This document shows positions 27,610 to 36,451 of a stretch of DNA of 64,000 bases, in pieces. This DNA comes from Thermoflavimicrobium daqui. Its GTDB lineage: Bacteria; Bacillota; Bacilli; Thermoactinomycetales; Thermoactinomycetaceae. The notes under the pieces are model-generated. The model was given only the letters and a program-made list of their open reading frames with translations. It was not told the origin of the DNA and searched no databases. A program made the translations under genes and the position numbers. Numbering within the stretch: position 1 is the first letter of the stretch; each line of letters opens with the position of its first letter. The DNA lies in NCBI RefSeq assembly GCF_003313465.1, contig NZ_KZ845663.1:357911-421910 (forward strand), read 5' to 3'.

Positions 27610-28181
27610 ATCTGATCAACCTGTCTTTCCGTATTTTCCAACGTGCCGCTATTGTCAATGAGAAAGTCAGCATAGCGCTTTTTTTCCTCAATGGACATTT
27701 GCGCATTGATACGGCGACGAGCTTCCTCTTCAGTGAGATCGTTCCGTTTCATTAGTCGTTTTAGTTGCACTGGCTCTGGTATATATACAACAATAACCTT
27801 TTCGACGAAATTGGTCAAATTCTCTTCTATTAGTAAAGGAACATCCCAGAATACGATTTTATGCTTATTCTCTTTTAATATACGCTGTGTTCTTAATTCC
27901 ATCTCATCCATAATAAGTGGATGTAATATTTGGTTGAGTTTTCGGCGTAGAGATTGATTTCGAAAAATAATCTCTCCTAGAGCCGCTCGATTTAGGCTCC
28001 CATCACTAAAAAAAACTTGCTCGCCAAATTCCTCTTCTACTTTTTGAGCCCCTTTACTTCCTGGCTCTACTACTTCTCGAGCAATTTGATCTGCATCGAT
28101 AATCACAGCTCCGTGATCTTCGAACATGGATGAAACTGTACTTTTACCTGTAGCAATTCCGCCTGTTAATCCAACCCGCAT
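27567..28181 (-). CDS. coaE: dephospho-CoA kinase
   Basis: Last step of coenzyme A synthesis, ATP-dependent phosphorylation of dephospho-CoA, 204 residues. P-loop GLTGGIATGKST at 4-15; DADQIAREVVEPG and the CoA-domain DVPLLIEENL region are characteristic. It lies 15 bp after ytaF and overlaps the transglycosylase gene. Confidence 0.96.
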   Translation of the reverse strand: MRVGLTGGIATGKSTVSSMFEDHGAVIIDADQIAREVVEPGSKGAQKVEEEFGEQVFFSDGSLNRAALGEIIFRNQSLRRKLNQILHPLIMDEMELRTQRILKENKHKIVFWDVPLLIEENLTNFVEKVIVVYIPEPVQLKRLMKRNDLTEEEARRRINAQMSIEEKKRYADFLIDNSGTLENTERQVDQIWNCLKLKNGFSQQ

Positions 28182-28196
28182 CCATTCCCTTCCTTT

Positions 28197-28844
28197 CTAA
28201 AGAAGACGCAATAAACCAATGAATATAAGAATGATCCCTGGTACAAAAGAAAGCAAGCGATGCCATTGTTCACGGCAACAGCGAAAAGCTAACCACATAC
28301 CCCATCTCAAGAATAAAATACTCATTGCAGCAATAGCTAGCGAGATCACAATAGGCGATATCCCCATCAATGCAGCCCCGATACCTGCACCAAAAGCATC
28401 CAGAGACAAAGCTGTCCCCAAGAGACAAGCTTCTTTTGCTGATATGACACCTGAGTCGTCCATGTCTGCTACAACGGGTGTTTTTAATATTTGAATCATG
28501 AGTCCAAGTGTTTGTAACCTGAATGTCCAAACTCGGATAGGTGCTTGATTGAGAGGAGCCTGATTTTTTTCTGCTTCAGGAAAACATCGATGACAAAGAG
28601 TCCAAGTTCCCATCGCTATCAGAATTACTGCTCCTATCATTTTAGCCAGTTCAGGAAAAAACCAGACTGAAAGCCATTCACCTAACTTCATCGCTAAAAA
28701 CATGATAAACCCAGAACATATCCCAATAATCAAACAAGATATGACAGGAATCCGAATCTTTCTTAGACCATAAGTAATACCAACTCCAAAACTATCTACA
28801 CTCACTGCAACGGCAATCCATATCAGGGATAAGCTTTGCCACAT
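28197..28844 (-). CDS. ytaF: sporulation membrane protein YtaF (MntP-like fold)
   Basis: 215 residues, six hydrophobic segments in two repeats. Each repeat carries an Asp-containing helix motif (VSVDSFGVGITYGL near residue 16 and ALSLDAFGAGIGAALMG near residue 140), which is the MntP/YtaF duplication. In B. subtilis ytaF lies in the same place and is expressed in the mother cell during sporulation; transport activity is not established. The start at 28844 is set by GAAGGAG eight bases upstream; a GTG nine bases earlier is less likely. Confidence 0.9.
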   Translation of the reverse strand: MWQSLSLIWIAVAVSVDSFGVGITYGLRKIRIPVISCLIIGICSGFIMFLAMKLGEWLSVWFFPELAKMIGAVILIAMGTWTLCHRCFPEAEKNQAPLNQAPIRVWTFRLQTLGLMIQILKTPVVADMDDSGVISAKEACLLGTALSLDAFGAGIGAALMGISPIVISLAIAAMSILFLRWGMWLAFRCCREQWHRLLSFVPGIILIFIGLLRLL

Positions 28845-28910
28845 AGCGTCCACTCCTTCATAAGACAGGGAATCATAACCTATCTTATGAAAGAAGTGGA
28901 AATGAGTGAG

Positions 28911-29732
28911 TTATTTTTGACATTGAACACAGAGATGCGTACCTCTTCCTGCTACAACGATACGTGAAATCGGATGACCACAACGATGACAAGGCTCATT
29001 TTTCCGCCCGTACACTTGAATCTGTAGCTGAAACATCCCCATCTCTCCTTCACCATTTAGGTAAGAACGAACAGATGAACCACCAGCTTCAATCGCTGTT
29101 TGTAGTGTCTGACGAATCGCCTCATATAATCGTTTTATTTCATCATTCGATAAGGAAGAGGCAGCCCTCTCTGGATGAATACCTGCTAAATAGAGGGCTT
29201 CGTCCACATAAATATTTCCCAGTCCCACTAGATATTCTTGGTTTAGGAGAACTGATTTTATCTTTGTTTTTCTTTTGACTAAGGTTTCACTAAACCAGCT
29301 TAGCTGAAAATCATCAGAGAGTGGCTCTGGACCTAATTTTTTAAGCGGCAACTCTTTCTCTTCTTCTCCAACCGGAAAAAGATGCATGGTCCCAAATTGT
29401 CGTACATCTTTATAACGCAATTCTGTTCCATCTGTAAAATGGAAAATCACATGGGTATGTTTTTCAATTGGTTCTGATTGATCGCTAACGCGATATTTCC
29501 CCTCCATACGCAAATGAGAAACAAGTACCCATGGGTTCATATATATTTTTAAAAACTTTCCTCTCCGACCTATATCGGTAATCGTGGTTCCTTGTAATAA
29601 CTTTCGAAACTGGTTTATATCTGGATGTTTAATAATTCGCGGCAAAGATACGGTAATATCGCGGATGGTTTTACCTTGAACTAGGTTCTTTAAAGTCCGT
29701 TTCACTGTTTCGACTTCTGGTAACTCTGGCAA
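28911..29732 (-). CDS. mutM: formamidopyrimidine-DNA glycosylase, TTG start
   Basis: Bifunctional glycosylase/AP lyase that removes oxidised purines, 273 residues. The catalytic N-terminal proline must follow the initiator Met, and PELPEVETV is preceded by TTG at 29730-29732 with GGGGGAG seven bases before; an in-frame upstream start would bury the proline and kill the enzyme. The H2TH region is near residues 150-190 and the zinc finger CHRCGHPISRIVVAGRGTHLCVQC closes the protein. It starts 19 bp after polA; the pair is a repair operon. Confidence 0.95.
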   Translation of the reverse strand: MPELPEVETVKRTLKNLVQGKTIRDITVSLPRIIKHPDINQFRKLLQGTTITDIGRRGKFLKIYMNPWVLVSHLRMEGKYRVSDQSEPIEKHTHVIFHFTDGTELRYKDVRQFGTMHLFPVGEEEKELPLKKLGPEPLSDDFQLSWFSETLVKRKTKIKSVLLNQEYLVGLGNIYVDEALYLAGIHPERAASSLSNDEIKRLYEAIRQTLQTAIEAGGSSVRSYLNGEGEMGMFQLQIQVYGRKNEPCHRCGHPISRIVVAGRGTHLCVQCQK

Positions 29733-29751
29733 TGATTTCTCCCCCTCTATA

Positions 29752-32406
29752 CTACTTTGCTTCGTACCAGTTTTCCCCATAATTCACATCTACTTTTAGA
29801 GGGACTGATAATTGAAGTGCATTTTCCATCACTTCTGGAACCAATGTACGTATGATTTCTAATTCAGAAGGTGGAAGTTCAAAAACCAATTCATCATGAA
29901 CTTGCAGTAACAAACGGCTATGAAGATTTTGTTCCTTCATTTTTTGGTTTAACTCGATCATCGCATATTTAATGATATCTGCTGCCGTTCCTTGAATAGG
30001 GGTATTCATCGCTGTTCGTTCTGCAAAGCTACGTTTTGTAAAGTTAGAAGAACGGATATCTGGTAAATAGCGACGACGGTTTAACAATGTGGTCACAAAT
30101 CCGTCTTTTTTTGCTTGCTCAACTGCTTCATCCATATAATTTTTAACCCCAGGGTATCTCTTAAAATACCGCTCGATAAACTCTTTCGCTTCAGCACGAG
30201 ATATACCTAAATTTTGTGATAAACCAAAATCACTAATTCCATAAACAATCCCGAAATTAACTGCTTTGGCATGTCTACGCATTAATGAGGTAACTTCATC
30301 TGCACCTACTTCAAAGATATCCATAGCCGTTTGTGTATGGATATCTCGACCCTCATTAAAAGCTGTAATTAATGTTTGATCTTTAGAGAGATGGGCAAGT
30401 ACACGTAACTCGATCTGCGAATAATCAGCTGAAAGCATGAGCCAATCCCGGTTAGAAGGAGTAAACACTTGCCGAATACGTCGGCCTTCTTCTAAACGAA
30501 TAGGGATATTTTGTAAATTAGGCTCTGTACTGCTCAGTCTTCCAGTTGCTGTGATCGTTTGATGAAACTGTGTATGAATTTTTCCGTCTTTACCAATTTC
30601 CTTTTTTAATCCTTCAATGTATGTGGAATGGAGTTTTCCAACTTGGCGAAAGTGTAAAATCTTTTCTACGATCTCATGTTGAGGGGCTAATTTTTCGAGT
30701 ACATCAGCACTGGTAGAATAGCCTGTTTTTGTCTTCTTCAGAACAGGTAAGCCTAACTTGTCAAATAAGATTTCTCCAAGTTGTTTGGGAGAGTTGATAT
30801 TAAACTGAGTTCCAGCAATTTCATAGATCTCATCTGTCAGTCGATCTAATGTATCTTTTAATTCAATTCCAAGTTCTTCAAGTCGCTTTTGATCGATATA
30901 AACTCCTTGCAGTTCCATATCTGCTAGAACATTTGCGAGTGGCATTTCCATATCGAATAATAATGAGTTCAGATCTGTTGCTTGGATTTCTTGCAGTAGA
31001 ACTGGGGAAATCCGGAAAATGGTCATTGTTTTACGAGCGAGATGCTGTGCCAATTCCTCTTCTTGGAGAACTCGCCGCTTTGCTCCTTTTCCATAGACCT
31101 CCTCATCACTAGGTAGTGTCGGTCCCAAATACTTACTAGCTACCTCACTCAACTCTAACTGCGTTTCTGAAGGATTTAACAAATACGCAGCAATCAACGT
31201 ATCAAACTGTATCCCTTTGATCGTTTTCTGATGATTCTTAAGCAGAATTTTTATTTTTTTACTATCATATACCAGTTTAGTACGTTCAGGATCTCCTAAC
31301 CACTGGTCAAAGACTTCCCAATCTAATGCGATCTCCTGTGGAATAAATAAACTTTCTTCCCCATCTGATAGGGAAAAGCCAATCACTTCCGCGTGATGAG
31401 GATTTTCCGAAGTAGCCTCGACAAAAAAAGCTAAAGCTCTTTTATCAAAAAACGAATGAAACTCCTTTTGGTTGTCTGCTGTGATGATCGTATACTTAAC
31501 ATCTTGGTAAGCTATGGTTGTTAATTCTTCTCCTACTTCTTTTTCTAATCGATCGAGCAAAGACTTAAACTCAAGTTTCTTAAATTGCTCTGCCAATTTT
31601 ACTACATCGGGACCAGGATATACTAATTCTTCTAAGGAAAAGTCTAACGAAACATCACAATGAATCGTTGCTAATTTTTTACTAAGTAGGGCTTGATCAT
31701 GATGCTCACGTACTTTTTCTCGTAGTTTCTTACCTGAAATCTCATCAATATGCTCCAATACTTCTTCAACACTTGAAAACTGGTGAAGGAGTTTTAGTGC
31801 TGTTTTTTCTCCGACACCAGGTATTCCAGGAATATTATCGGAAGTGTCCCCCATTAAACCTTTTAGATCAATAATTTGTTTTGGAGTAAGACCATATTTT
31901 TCATCTACTTTCTTTAGATCATAACGAACAGCATCAGACAGACCTTTTCGTGGGATACATACATGAACATGGTTATTAACTAGTTGCAACATATCTTTGT
32001 CACCACTTATGATTACGGTATCCAGTTGCTGTGATTCAGCTTGTTTACTTAGTGTTCCAATAATATCATCGGCCTCATAGTCCATCATTTCAAAATAACG
32101 AATCTGAAAAGCATCCAAAATGTCCTTAATTAACGGAAGTTGCTCGGATAACTCTATAGGTGTTTTCTCTCTCTTTCCTTTATACTCCTTGTAGTCTTTA
32201 TGACGAAACGTTGTCTTTCCAGCATCAAAAGCGACAAGGATATGAGAAGGTTTTTCTTCTTCGATCACTTTGAGAAGCATCGTCGTAAAACCATATGCCG
32301 CATTAGTATAGACACCACTCGAATTAGACAAAAGTGGTAAAGCAAAAAATGCCCGATACGCAATACTATTTCCATCGATTAAAACTAATTTACTCACTGG
32401 ATTCAT
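29752..32406 (-). CDS. polA: DNA polymerase I
   Basis: 884 residues. 5'-3' exonuclease domain at 1-290 (LVLIDGNSIAYRAFFALP, GEKTALKLL). The 3'-5' exonuclease domain at about 300-470 appears degenerate, as in other Bacillus Pol I: the first acidic motif reads VEATSEN. Polymerase domain at about 480-884 with motif A SADYSQIELRVLAHLS, the O-helix RRHAKAVNFGIVYG and motif C LLQVHDELVFE. The start at 32406 has AAAGG five bases upstream. It functions in Okazaki fragment maturation and repair, with mutM downstream. Confidence 0.97.
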   Translation of the reverse strand: MNPVSKLVLIDGNSIAYRAFFALPLLSNSSGVYTNAAYGFTTMLLKVIEEEKPSHILVAFDAGKTTFRHKDYKEYKGKREKTPIELSEQLPLIKDILDAFQIRYFEMMDYEADDIIGTLSKQAESQQLDTVIISGDKDMLQLVNNHVHVCIPRKGLSDAVRYDLKKVDEKYGLTPKQIIDLKGLMGDTSDNIPGIPGVGEKTALKLLHQFSSVEEVLEHIDEISGKKLREKVREHHDQALLSKKLATIHCDVSLDFSLEELVYPGPDVVKLAEQFKKLEFKSLLDRLEKEVGEELTTIAYQDVKYTIITADNQKEFHSFFDKRALAFFVEATSENPHHAEVIGFSLSDGEESLFIPQEIALDWEVFDQWLGDPERTKLVYDSKKIKILLKNHQKTIKGIQFDTLIAAYLLNPSETQLELSEVASKYLGPTLPSDEEVYGKGAKRRVLQEEELAQHLARKTMTIFRISPVLLQEIQATDLNSLLFDMEMPLANVLADMELQGVYIDQKRLEELGIELKDTLDRLTDEIYEIAGTQFNINSPKQLGEILFDKLGLPVLKKTKTGYSTSADVLEKLAPQHEIVEKILHFRQVGKLHSTYIEGLKKEIGKDGKIHTQFHQTITATGRLSSTEPNLQNIPIRLEEGRRIRQVFTPSNRDWLMLSADYSQIELRVLAHLSKDQTLITAFNEGRDIHTQTAMDIFEVGADEVTSLMRRHAKAVNFGIVYGISDFGLSQNLGISRAEAKEFIERYFKRYPGVKNYMDEAVEQAKKDGFVTTLLNRRRYLPDIRSSNFTKRSFAERTAMNTPIQGTAADIIKYAMIELNQKMKEQNLHSRLLLQVHDELVFELPPSELEIIRTLVPEVMENALQLSVPLKVDVNYGENWYEAK

Positions 32407-32409
32407 CCG

Positions 32410-32664
32410 CACCTTTACTTAAAATAAATTCGACTCCGATCAAGCTAAAAACATGTCTATTGTATCATGAGAAACCTACATTTTTCCAGCTTCGCAGCTA
32501 ATTTCACGAACATATATTTCTATTTCTTGGATGGTAATTATTTTAATGACCACATTATTTTTCCAAACAGTTTTTTATCCATCGTTTATATATGAATAAT
32601 AAAGAATAGCTCAATTTATCTTCATATTTTTCGCTAAAGAGTCTAAATTATGCAACTATCCATA
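32410..32664. other. intergenic region between divergent polA and aminotransferase
   Basis: About 350 bases lie between the two starts (32407-32754), and this is the unassigned part of it. AT-rich, no gene seen. It must hold the polA promoter; I do not see a convincing one. Confidence 0.4.
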
Positions 32665-32693
32665 TTAGACTATTTCATATAGACTTGTATAAT
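32665..32693 (+). promoter_or_regulatory. promoter of the aminotransferase-rpiR unit
   Basis: TTAGAC (32665-32670), 17-bp spacer, TATAAT (32688-32693), 62 bp before the start codon. Confidence 0.72.
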
Positions 32694-32705
32694 GAAATAT
32701 ATACT

Positions 32706-32732
32706 CCGATTTATTTGGTTATCGGAATAAAT
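32706..32732 (+). promoter_or_regulatory. candidate operator (overlapping inverted repeats)
   Basis: Two overlapping inverted repeats lie just after the expected transcription start: CCGAT/ATCGG and ATTTATT/AATAAAT. The place suits a repressor such as the RpiR-type protein encoded by the second gene. Inference only. Confidence 0.3.
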
Positions 32733-32754
32733 ATTTCAAAAGGGGCGTAAGAAA

Positions 32755-34122
32755 ATGGATAGCCAAACCATTTATTTACAAAGAACAAGAAACTCGTCCT
32801 GTTTTTATCAAGAAGCTCAATCTTTCTTGCCAGGTGGAGTCACGGCGAATATTAAGTACTTTGAGCCTTATCCTATCGTCATGAAACACGCTAATGGTGC
32901 TTATGTATTTGATATAGACCAAAACAAATATATTGACTACAATCTTTGCTATGGAGCACTTCTTGTAGGACATGGGCATCCGCAAGTTTACAGAGCCATA
33001 GAAGAACAACTGCAAAAATTAGGAACAACGATCTTAGGAACCCCACATCTACTTGAAGTAGAAATGGCCAAGTCTTTAGTTGATTTATATCCCAGTATCG
33101 AATCCGTGCGTTATACCAATTCTGGGTTAGAAGCAACCATGCTCGCTATTCGTTTAGCAATGGCATGGACAGGCCGACAAAAAATAGCCAAATTTGAAGG
33201 TCATTATCATGGAGGCTATGACCAAGTACTAGTCAGCGTTCATCCTACTTTAAGGGATCAAAGTCAACTTCCTCCTGTTCAGTTAGATTCATGCGGGATT
33301 CCTAGTTACTATCAGGAAAACACAGTGGTACTTCCTTTTAATCAAATAGAACAAACCGCCGAACTATTAAAAAAGTATGGACATGAACTGGCTGCTGTCA
33401 TTCTTGAGCCTGTTCAAGGAGGCTATATCCCACCCGATGCATCCTTTTTAAAAGAATTAAGGGAGCTTACTCGCCAATATGGAATCGTTCTTATATTTGA
33501 TGAAGTGAAAACTGGATTTCGTCTCGGGCTTTCAGGTGCACAAGGAAGATATGGTGTAACACCTGATTTAACGGCACTTGGAAAAGTTTTAGGCGGAGGC
33601 TTCCCTGTTGGAGCGGTAGGAGGAAGAAAAGAAATCATGCAAGTTTGCTCGCCTATTGATCGTAGAGACATTTTAGGTGTAAGTGACGGACATAAAACAA
33701 AAAATGCTATCGATATTTTATTTCATAGTGGAACCTATAATGGACATCCACTAGTACTAGCAGCAGGTCTCGCTACGATTCGTATACTCGAAAAAACTGG
33801 GGTATATCAAGAGCTTGAAAAAAGAACCCATCAGTTAAAAGTAGGTATGCAGGAAATCTTGCATCGATATGGAATAGTAGGGAAAGCAGTAGGTGATGGT
33901 AGTATTTTTAATCTGGTTTTTAGTGAACATCCCGTCCTACAAATTCAGGATGTACTTCGCTCAGACCTAGCTACTCGTAAAGAATTAGATTTCTCTTTGC
34001 TTAATCAAGGTGTATATGTGAAGCCACAAAATCGCTTTTCTTTATCCATAGCCCATACATCACAAATTATTTCTGAAACATTAAATCGTTTTGAGCAAGC
34101 GGTTAAAAGCATAGTTAGCTAA
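32755..34122 (+). CDS. class III PLP-dependent aminotransferase (HemL-like)
   Basis: 455 residues, fold type I PLP enzyme of the glutamate-1-semialdehyde aminotransferase branch. N-terminal signature FLPGGVTANIKYFEPYPIVM; NSGLEATMLAIRLA binds PLP phosphate; FDEVKTGFR carries the cofactor Asp; the Schiff-base Lys lies in ALGKVLGGGFPVGAVGG (near 280). An insertion around 300-325 (DRRDILGVSDGHKTK) is longer than in typical HemL. It is followed after 9 bp by an RpiR-type regulator, so it is unlikely to be the housekeeping heme gene. A catabolic or amino-sugar-linked substrate is more likely. The substrate is unknown. Confidence 0.85.
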   Translation: MDSQTIYLQRTRNSSCFYQEAQSFLPGGVTANIKYFEPYPIVMKHANGAYVFDIDQNKYIDYNLCYGALLVGHGHPQVYRAIEEQLQKLGTTILGTPHLLEVEMAKSLVDLYPSIESVRYTNSGLEATMLAIRLAMAWTGRQKIAKFEGHYHGGYDQVLVSVHPTLRDQSQLPPVQLDSCGIPSYYQENTVVLPFNQIEQTAELLKKYGHELAAVILEPVQGGYIPPDASFLKELRELTRQYGIVLIFDEVKTGFRLGLSGAQGRYGVTPDLTALGKVLGGGFPVGAVGGRKEIMQVCSPIDRRDILGVSDGHKTKNAIDILFHSGTYNGHPLVLAAGLATIRILEKTGVYQELEKRTHQLKVGMQEILHRYGIVGKAVGDGSIFNLVFSEHPVLQIQDVLRSDLATRKELDFSLLNQGVYVKPQNRFSLSIAHTSQIISETLNRFEQAVKSIVS

Positions 34123-34131
34123 GGGGGATTT

Positions 34132-34998
34132 ATGGCAGATATAAAAAATATATTTCAGTTAATACGTGAAAAAAGCAGTAGAATGAGTAAATCGCAATTA
34201 AAAATCGCTAAGTTTTTAGAAGAAAATCTAGATACCGTCCCTTTTCTAACCGTAGCCAATGTTGCAAAGCAGGTAGGAGTCGGTGAAGCTACGATCATTC
34301 GATTTGCAACGAATCTTGGCTTCTCAGGTTTTTCTGAGATGCAGCAAAGTCTCCAAGAGCACATTCGTAAACGCCTGACTACTGTAGATCGGCTAAATCT
34401 AACTGAAAATATTTATTCCGAGAAACAGCGCCTCGCTACAGATGTTTTACTTGATGATATCAAAAATATTGAACAAACGATTCAAACAATAGATCTAAGA
34501 GTATTTGATGCAGCTGTCAAACAAATCAATCGTGCGAAATCAATAACAGTCGTCTCACTAAGAAGTTCTTACGCATTAGGATATTTCTTAACATTTTATC
34601 TAGATTTAATGCTTAAAAATGTACAGCTTATACCCGATTCTGATACCATGTTTGAAAAACTCTCTTCTCTTAGATCTGAAGATCTAGTCATTGGGATTAG
34701 CTTTGCTCAGTATACATCTCGAACGATTCAAGCTATCGAGTTTGTAAAGAAGAGAGGAGTAAATACCTTAGCGATTACTGATCATCATAGTTCACCACTC
34801 GCTCGGCTGGGCGATCTAACCTTAGTAGCTTCAAGTAAACTTCCTTCATTTTTAGACTCATTTGTAGCTCCACTTAGTCTGATCAATGCACTTTTGATGA
34901 CAGTAGCTGAAACTAATAAAATGAATATTTCACAACATCTATCAGATCTAGAAGAACTGTGGGAAAGTGAACAAATTTATTATTCCCCCTCTAAATAA
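34132..34998 (+). CDS. MurR/RpiR-family transcriptional regulator
   Basis: 288 residues. An N-terminal helix-turn-helix of the RpiR type (about 18-75, SKSQLKIAKFLEENLD and VGEATIIRFATNLGFSGFSE) precedes a SIS phosphosugar-binding domain (about 120-250, SITVVSLRSSYALGYFL, GISFAQYTSRTIQAIEF). Members sense sugar phosphates. AAGGGGGA precedes the ATG, 9 bp after the aminotransferase stop, so it is cotranscribed and is probably the local regulator. Confidence 0.9.
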   Translation: MADIKNIFQLIREKSSRMSKSQLKIAKFLEENLDTVPFLTVANVAKQVGVGEATIIRFATNLGFSGFSEMQQSLQEHIRKRLTTVDRLNLTENIYSEKQRLATDVLLDDIKNIEQTIQTIDLRVFDAAVKQINRAKSITVVSLRSSYALGYFLTFYLDLMLKNVQLIPDSDTMFEKLSSLRSEDLVIGISFAQYTSRTIQAIEFVKKRGVNTLAITDHHSSPLARLGDLTLVASSKLPSFLDSFVAPLSLINALLMTVAETNKMNISQHLSDLEELWESEQIYYSPSK

Positions 34999-35038
34999 CT
35001 CTATAGTCGGTTCATTTGAGCTGAATCGATGTATATAA

Positions 35039-35072
35039 GATAGCCGTCGTGTGTTTTTTCACGCCGGCTATC
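35039..35072. terminator. hairpin between convergent rpiR-type and zagA genes
   Basis: GATAGCCG/CGGCTATC stem extended by CGTG/CACG-type pairs around a T6 loop. No strong T tract follows on either strand, so termination efficiency is uncertain. Confidence 0.5.
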
Positions 35073-35082
35073 ACTTACCTCT

Positions 35083-36270
35083 TTACGCTCCCTCAGCGGT
35101 TTTTGGCAGAGGATCTTTTAATTGCTCCCAGCTTCCCATCATTTCATCATCCGTTAACACTAATTGATCTAATTCATCTATTATCTTCTTATGATCCATA
35201 TGTATCCCAATAAACACAATTTCATTGATACGGTCTCCCCATTTTTTATCCCAAGTCTCTTGAAGCTCAGACTGCTCTTGCAAAATGGCGACTTGCTCAG
35301 CTTTTGGAAGATCCGCTATCCATAGTCCTAATATACCCATTTGAATTGAAGGCCCTGCTTGACTAAAGCTAAAAGCATAACGTGGGCGTGTCGCTAGCCA
35401 AATTATCCCTTTTGCCCGGATTATTTCTTCTGGCCATTCGTCTAACCATTCCAGCAAACGCTCGGGGTGAAAGGGACGATGTCTCCGATATACAAATGAC
35501 GAAATACCATATTCATCTGTTTCTGGTGTATGTTCATTTTGTAGCTCTTTAAGCCAACCAGCTGATTGACTGGCTTTCTCAAAATTAAATAGGCCCGTGT
35601 TTAGGATTTCATTGATATCTACTTGACCATGTGTGGATCGAATTAACTTAGCTTCGGGCTGTAATTTACGTAAAATTCCCTCTAACTGTTTTAATTCTTC
35701 TTCTTTAACCAAATCACATTTATTTAAAATAAGGACATCACAAAATTCAATTTGATCAATTAAAAGGTCGACTACATCACGTGAATCTTCATGATCCAGT
35801 GCTTGCTTTCGATCCAATAAGGATTCTCCCGAAGAAAAATCATGCCAAAAACGATAAGCATCTACAACCGTAGCCATGGTATCTAGCTTACACAATGAAG
35901 ATAGATCAATTCCATTTTCTTCATCAGTATATGAAAACGTCTGGGCAACAGGTATCGGCTCACTAATGCCTGTTGATTCAATTAGAATGTAGTCGAATGC
36001 CTCATCTTTAGCTAACTGTTCTACTTCTTTTAGTAAATCCTCTCGTAAGGTACAGCAAATACAACCATTTGACATTTCTACTAATTTTTCTTCTGTTCGT
36101 GAAAGTTTAGCTTCACGACTTATGAGATCAGCATCGATATTGATTTCACTCATATCATTTACAATCACCGCAACTTTAAGTCCTTGTCGATTATGTAAAA
36201 TATGATTTAAAATGGTTGTTTTACCTGAACCTAAATATCCACTTAGTACCGTAACTGGGATCTTTCTCAT
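35083..36270 (-). CDS. zagA: CobW-family GTPase metallochaperone (ZagA/YciC type)
   Basis: 395 residues (B. subtilis ZagA, formerly YciC, 397). G3E GTPase: P-loop GYLGSGKTTILNHIL (10-24), metal-binding CxCC in NGCICCTLRED (about 69-79), IESTGISEP, NKCDLV guanine specificity. C-terminal CobW_C domain (about 265-380) with IRAKGIIWLATRPR. B. subtilis ZagA delivers zinc to folate enzyme FolE during zinc starvation. The two Zur boxes upstream support the same role. Confidence 0.9.
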   Translation of the reverse strand: MRKIPVTVLSGYLGSGKTTILNHILHNRQGLKVAVIVNDMSEINIDADLISREAKLSRTEEKLVEMSNGCICCTLREDLLKEVEQLAKDEAFDYILIESTGISEPIPVAQTFSYTDEENGIDLSSLCKLDTMATVVDAYRFWHDFSSGESLLDRKQALDHEDSRDVVDLLIDQIEFCDVLILNKCDLVKEEELKQLEGILRKLQPEAKLIRSTHGQVDINEILNTGLFNFEKASQSAGWLKELQNEHTPETDEYGISSFVYRRHRPFHPERLLEWLDEWPEEIIRAKGIIWLATRPRYAFSFSQAGPSIQMGILGLWIADLPKAEQVAILQEQSELQETWDKKWGDRINEIVFIGIHMDHKKIIDELDQLVLTDDEMMGSWEQLKDPLPKTAEGA

Positions 36271-36314
36271 CTTTCATTTCCTCTCTTTTTATTCTTATCT
36301 AACTTCTTCTTTAT

Positions 36315-36354
36315 ATCGTAATTATTACGATTTGTAAATAGTAATAATTACGAT
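36315..36354 (-). promoter_or_regulatory. two Zur boxes upstream of zagA
   Basis: 36315-36331 is a perfect 8-1-8 palindrome ATCGTAATTATTACGAT, matching the Bacillus Zur box core. 36338-36354 is a second copy (ATAGTAATAATTACGAT) with one mismatch. Their centres are 23 bp apart, about two helical turns. They lie 45-84 bp before the zagA start, predicting repression when zinc is sufficient. Confidence 0.88.
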
Positions 36355-36362
36355 ATAATATT

Positions 36363-36402
36363 AAAAAAGTATACATATCCAAGAGATAGATATGTATACT
36401 TT
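36363..36402 (-). terminator. terminator of the TauE/SafE gene
   Basis: 14-bp perfect stem AAAGTATACATATC/GATATGTATACTTT with a 9-base loop. It ends in TTTTTTAA on the minus strand, about 50 bp after the stop. Confidence 0.82.
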
Positions 36403-36451
36403 CATCTATTTTAATTCTGTATCTTTGCAATAAGATAATCGTATTTCGTAT

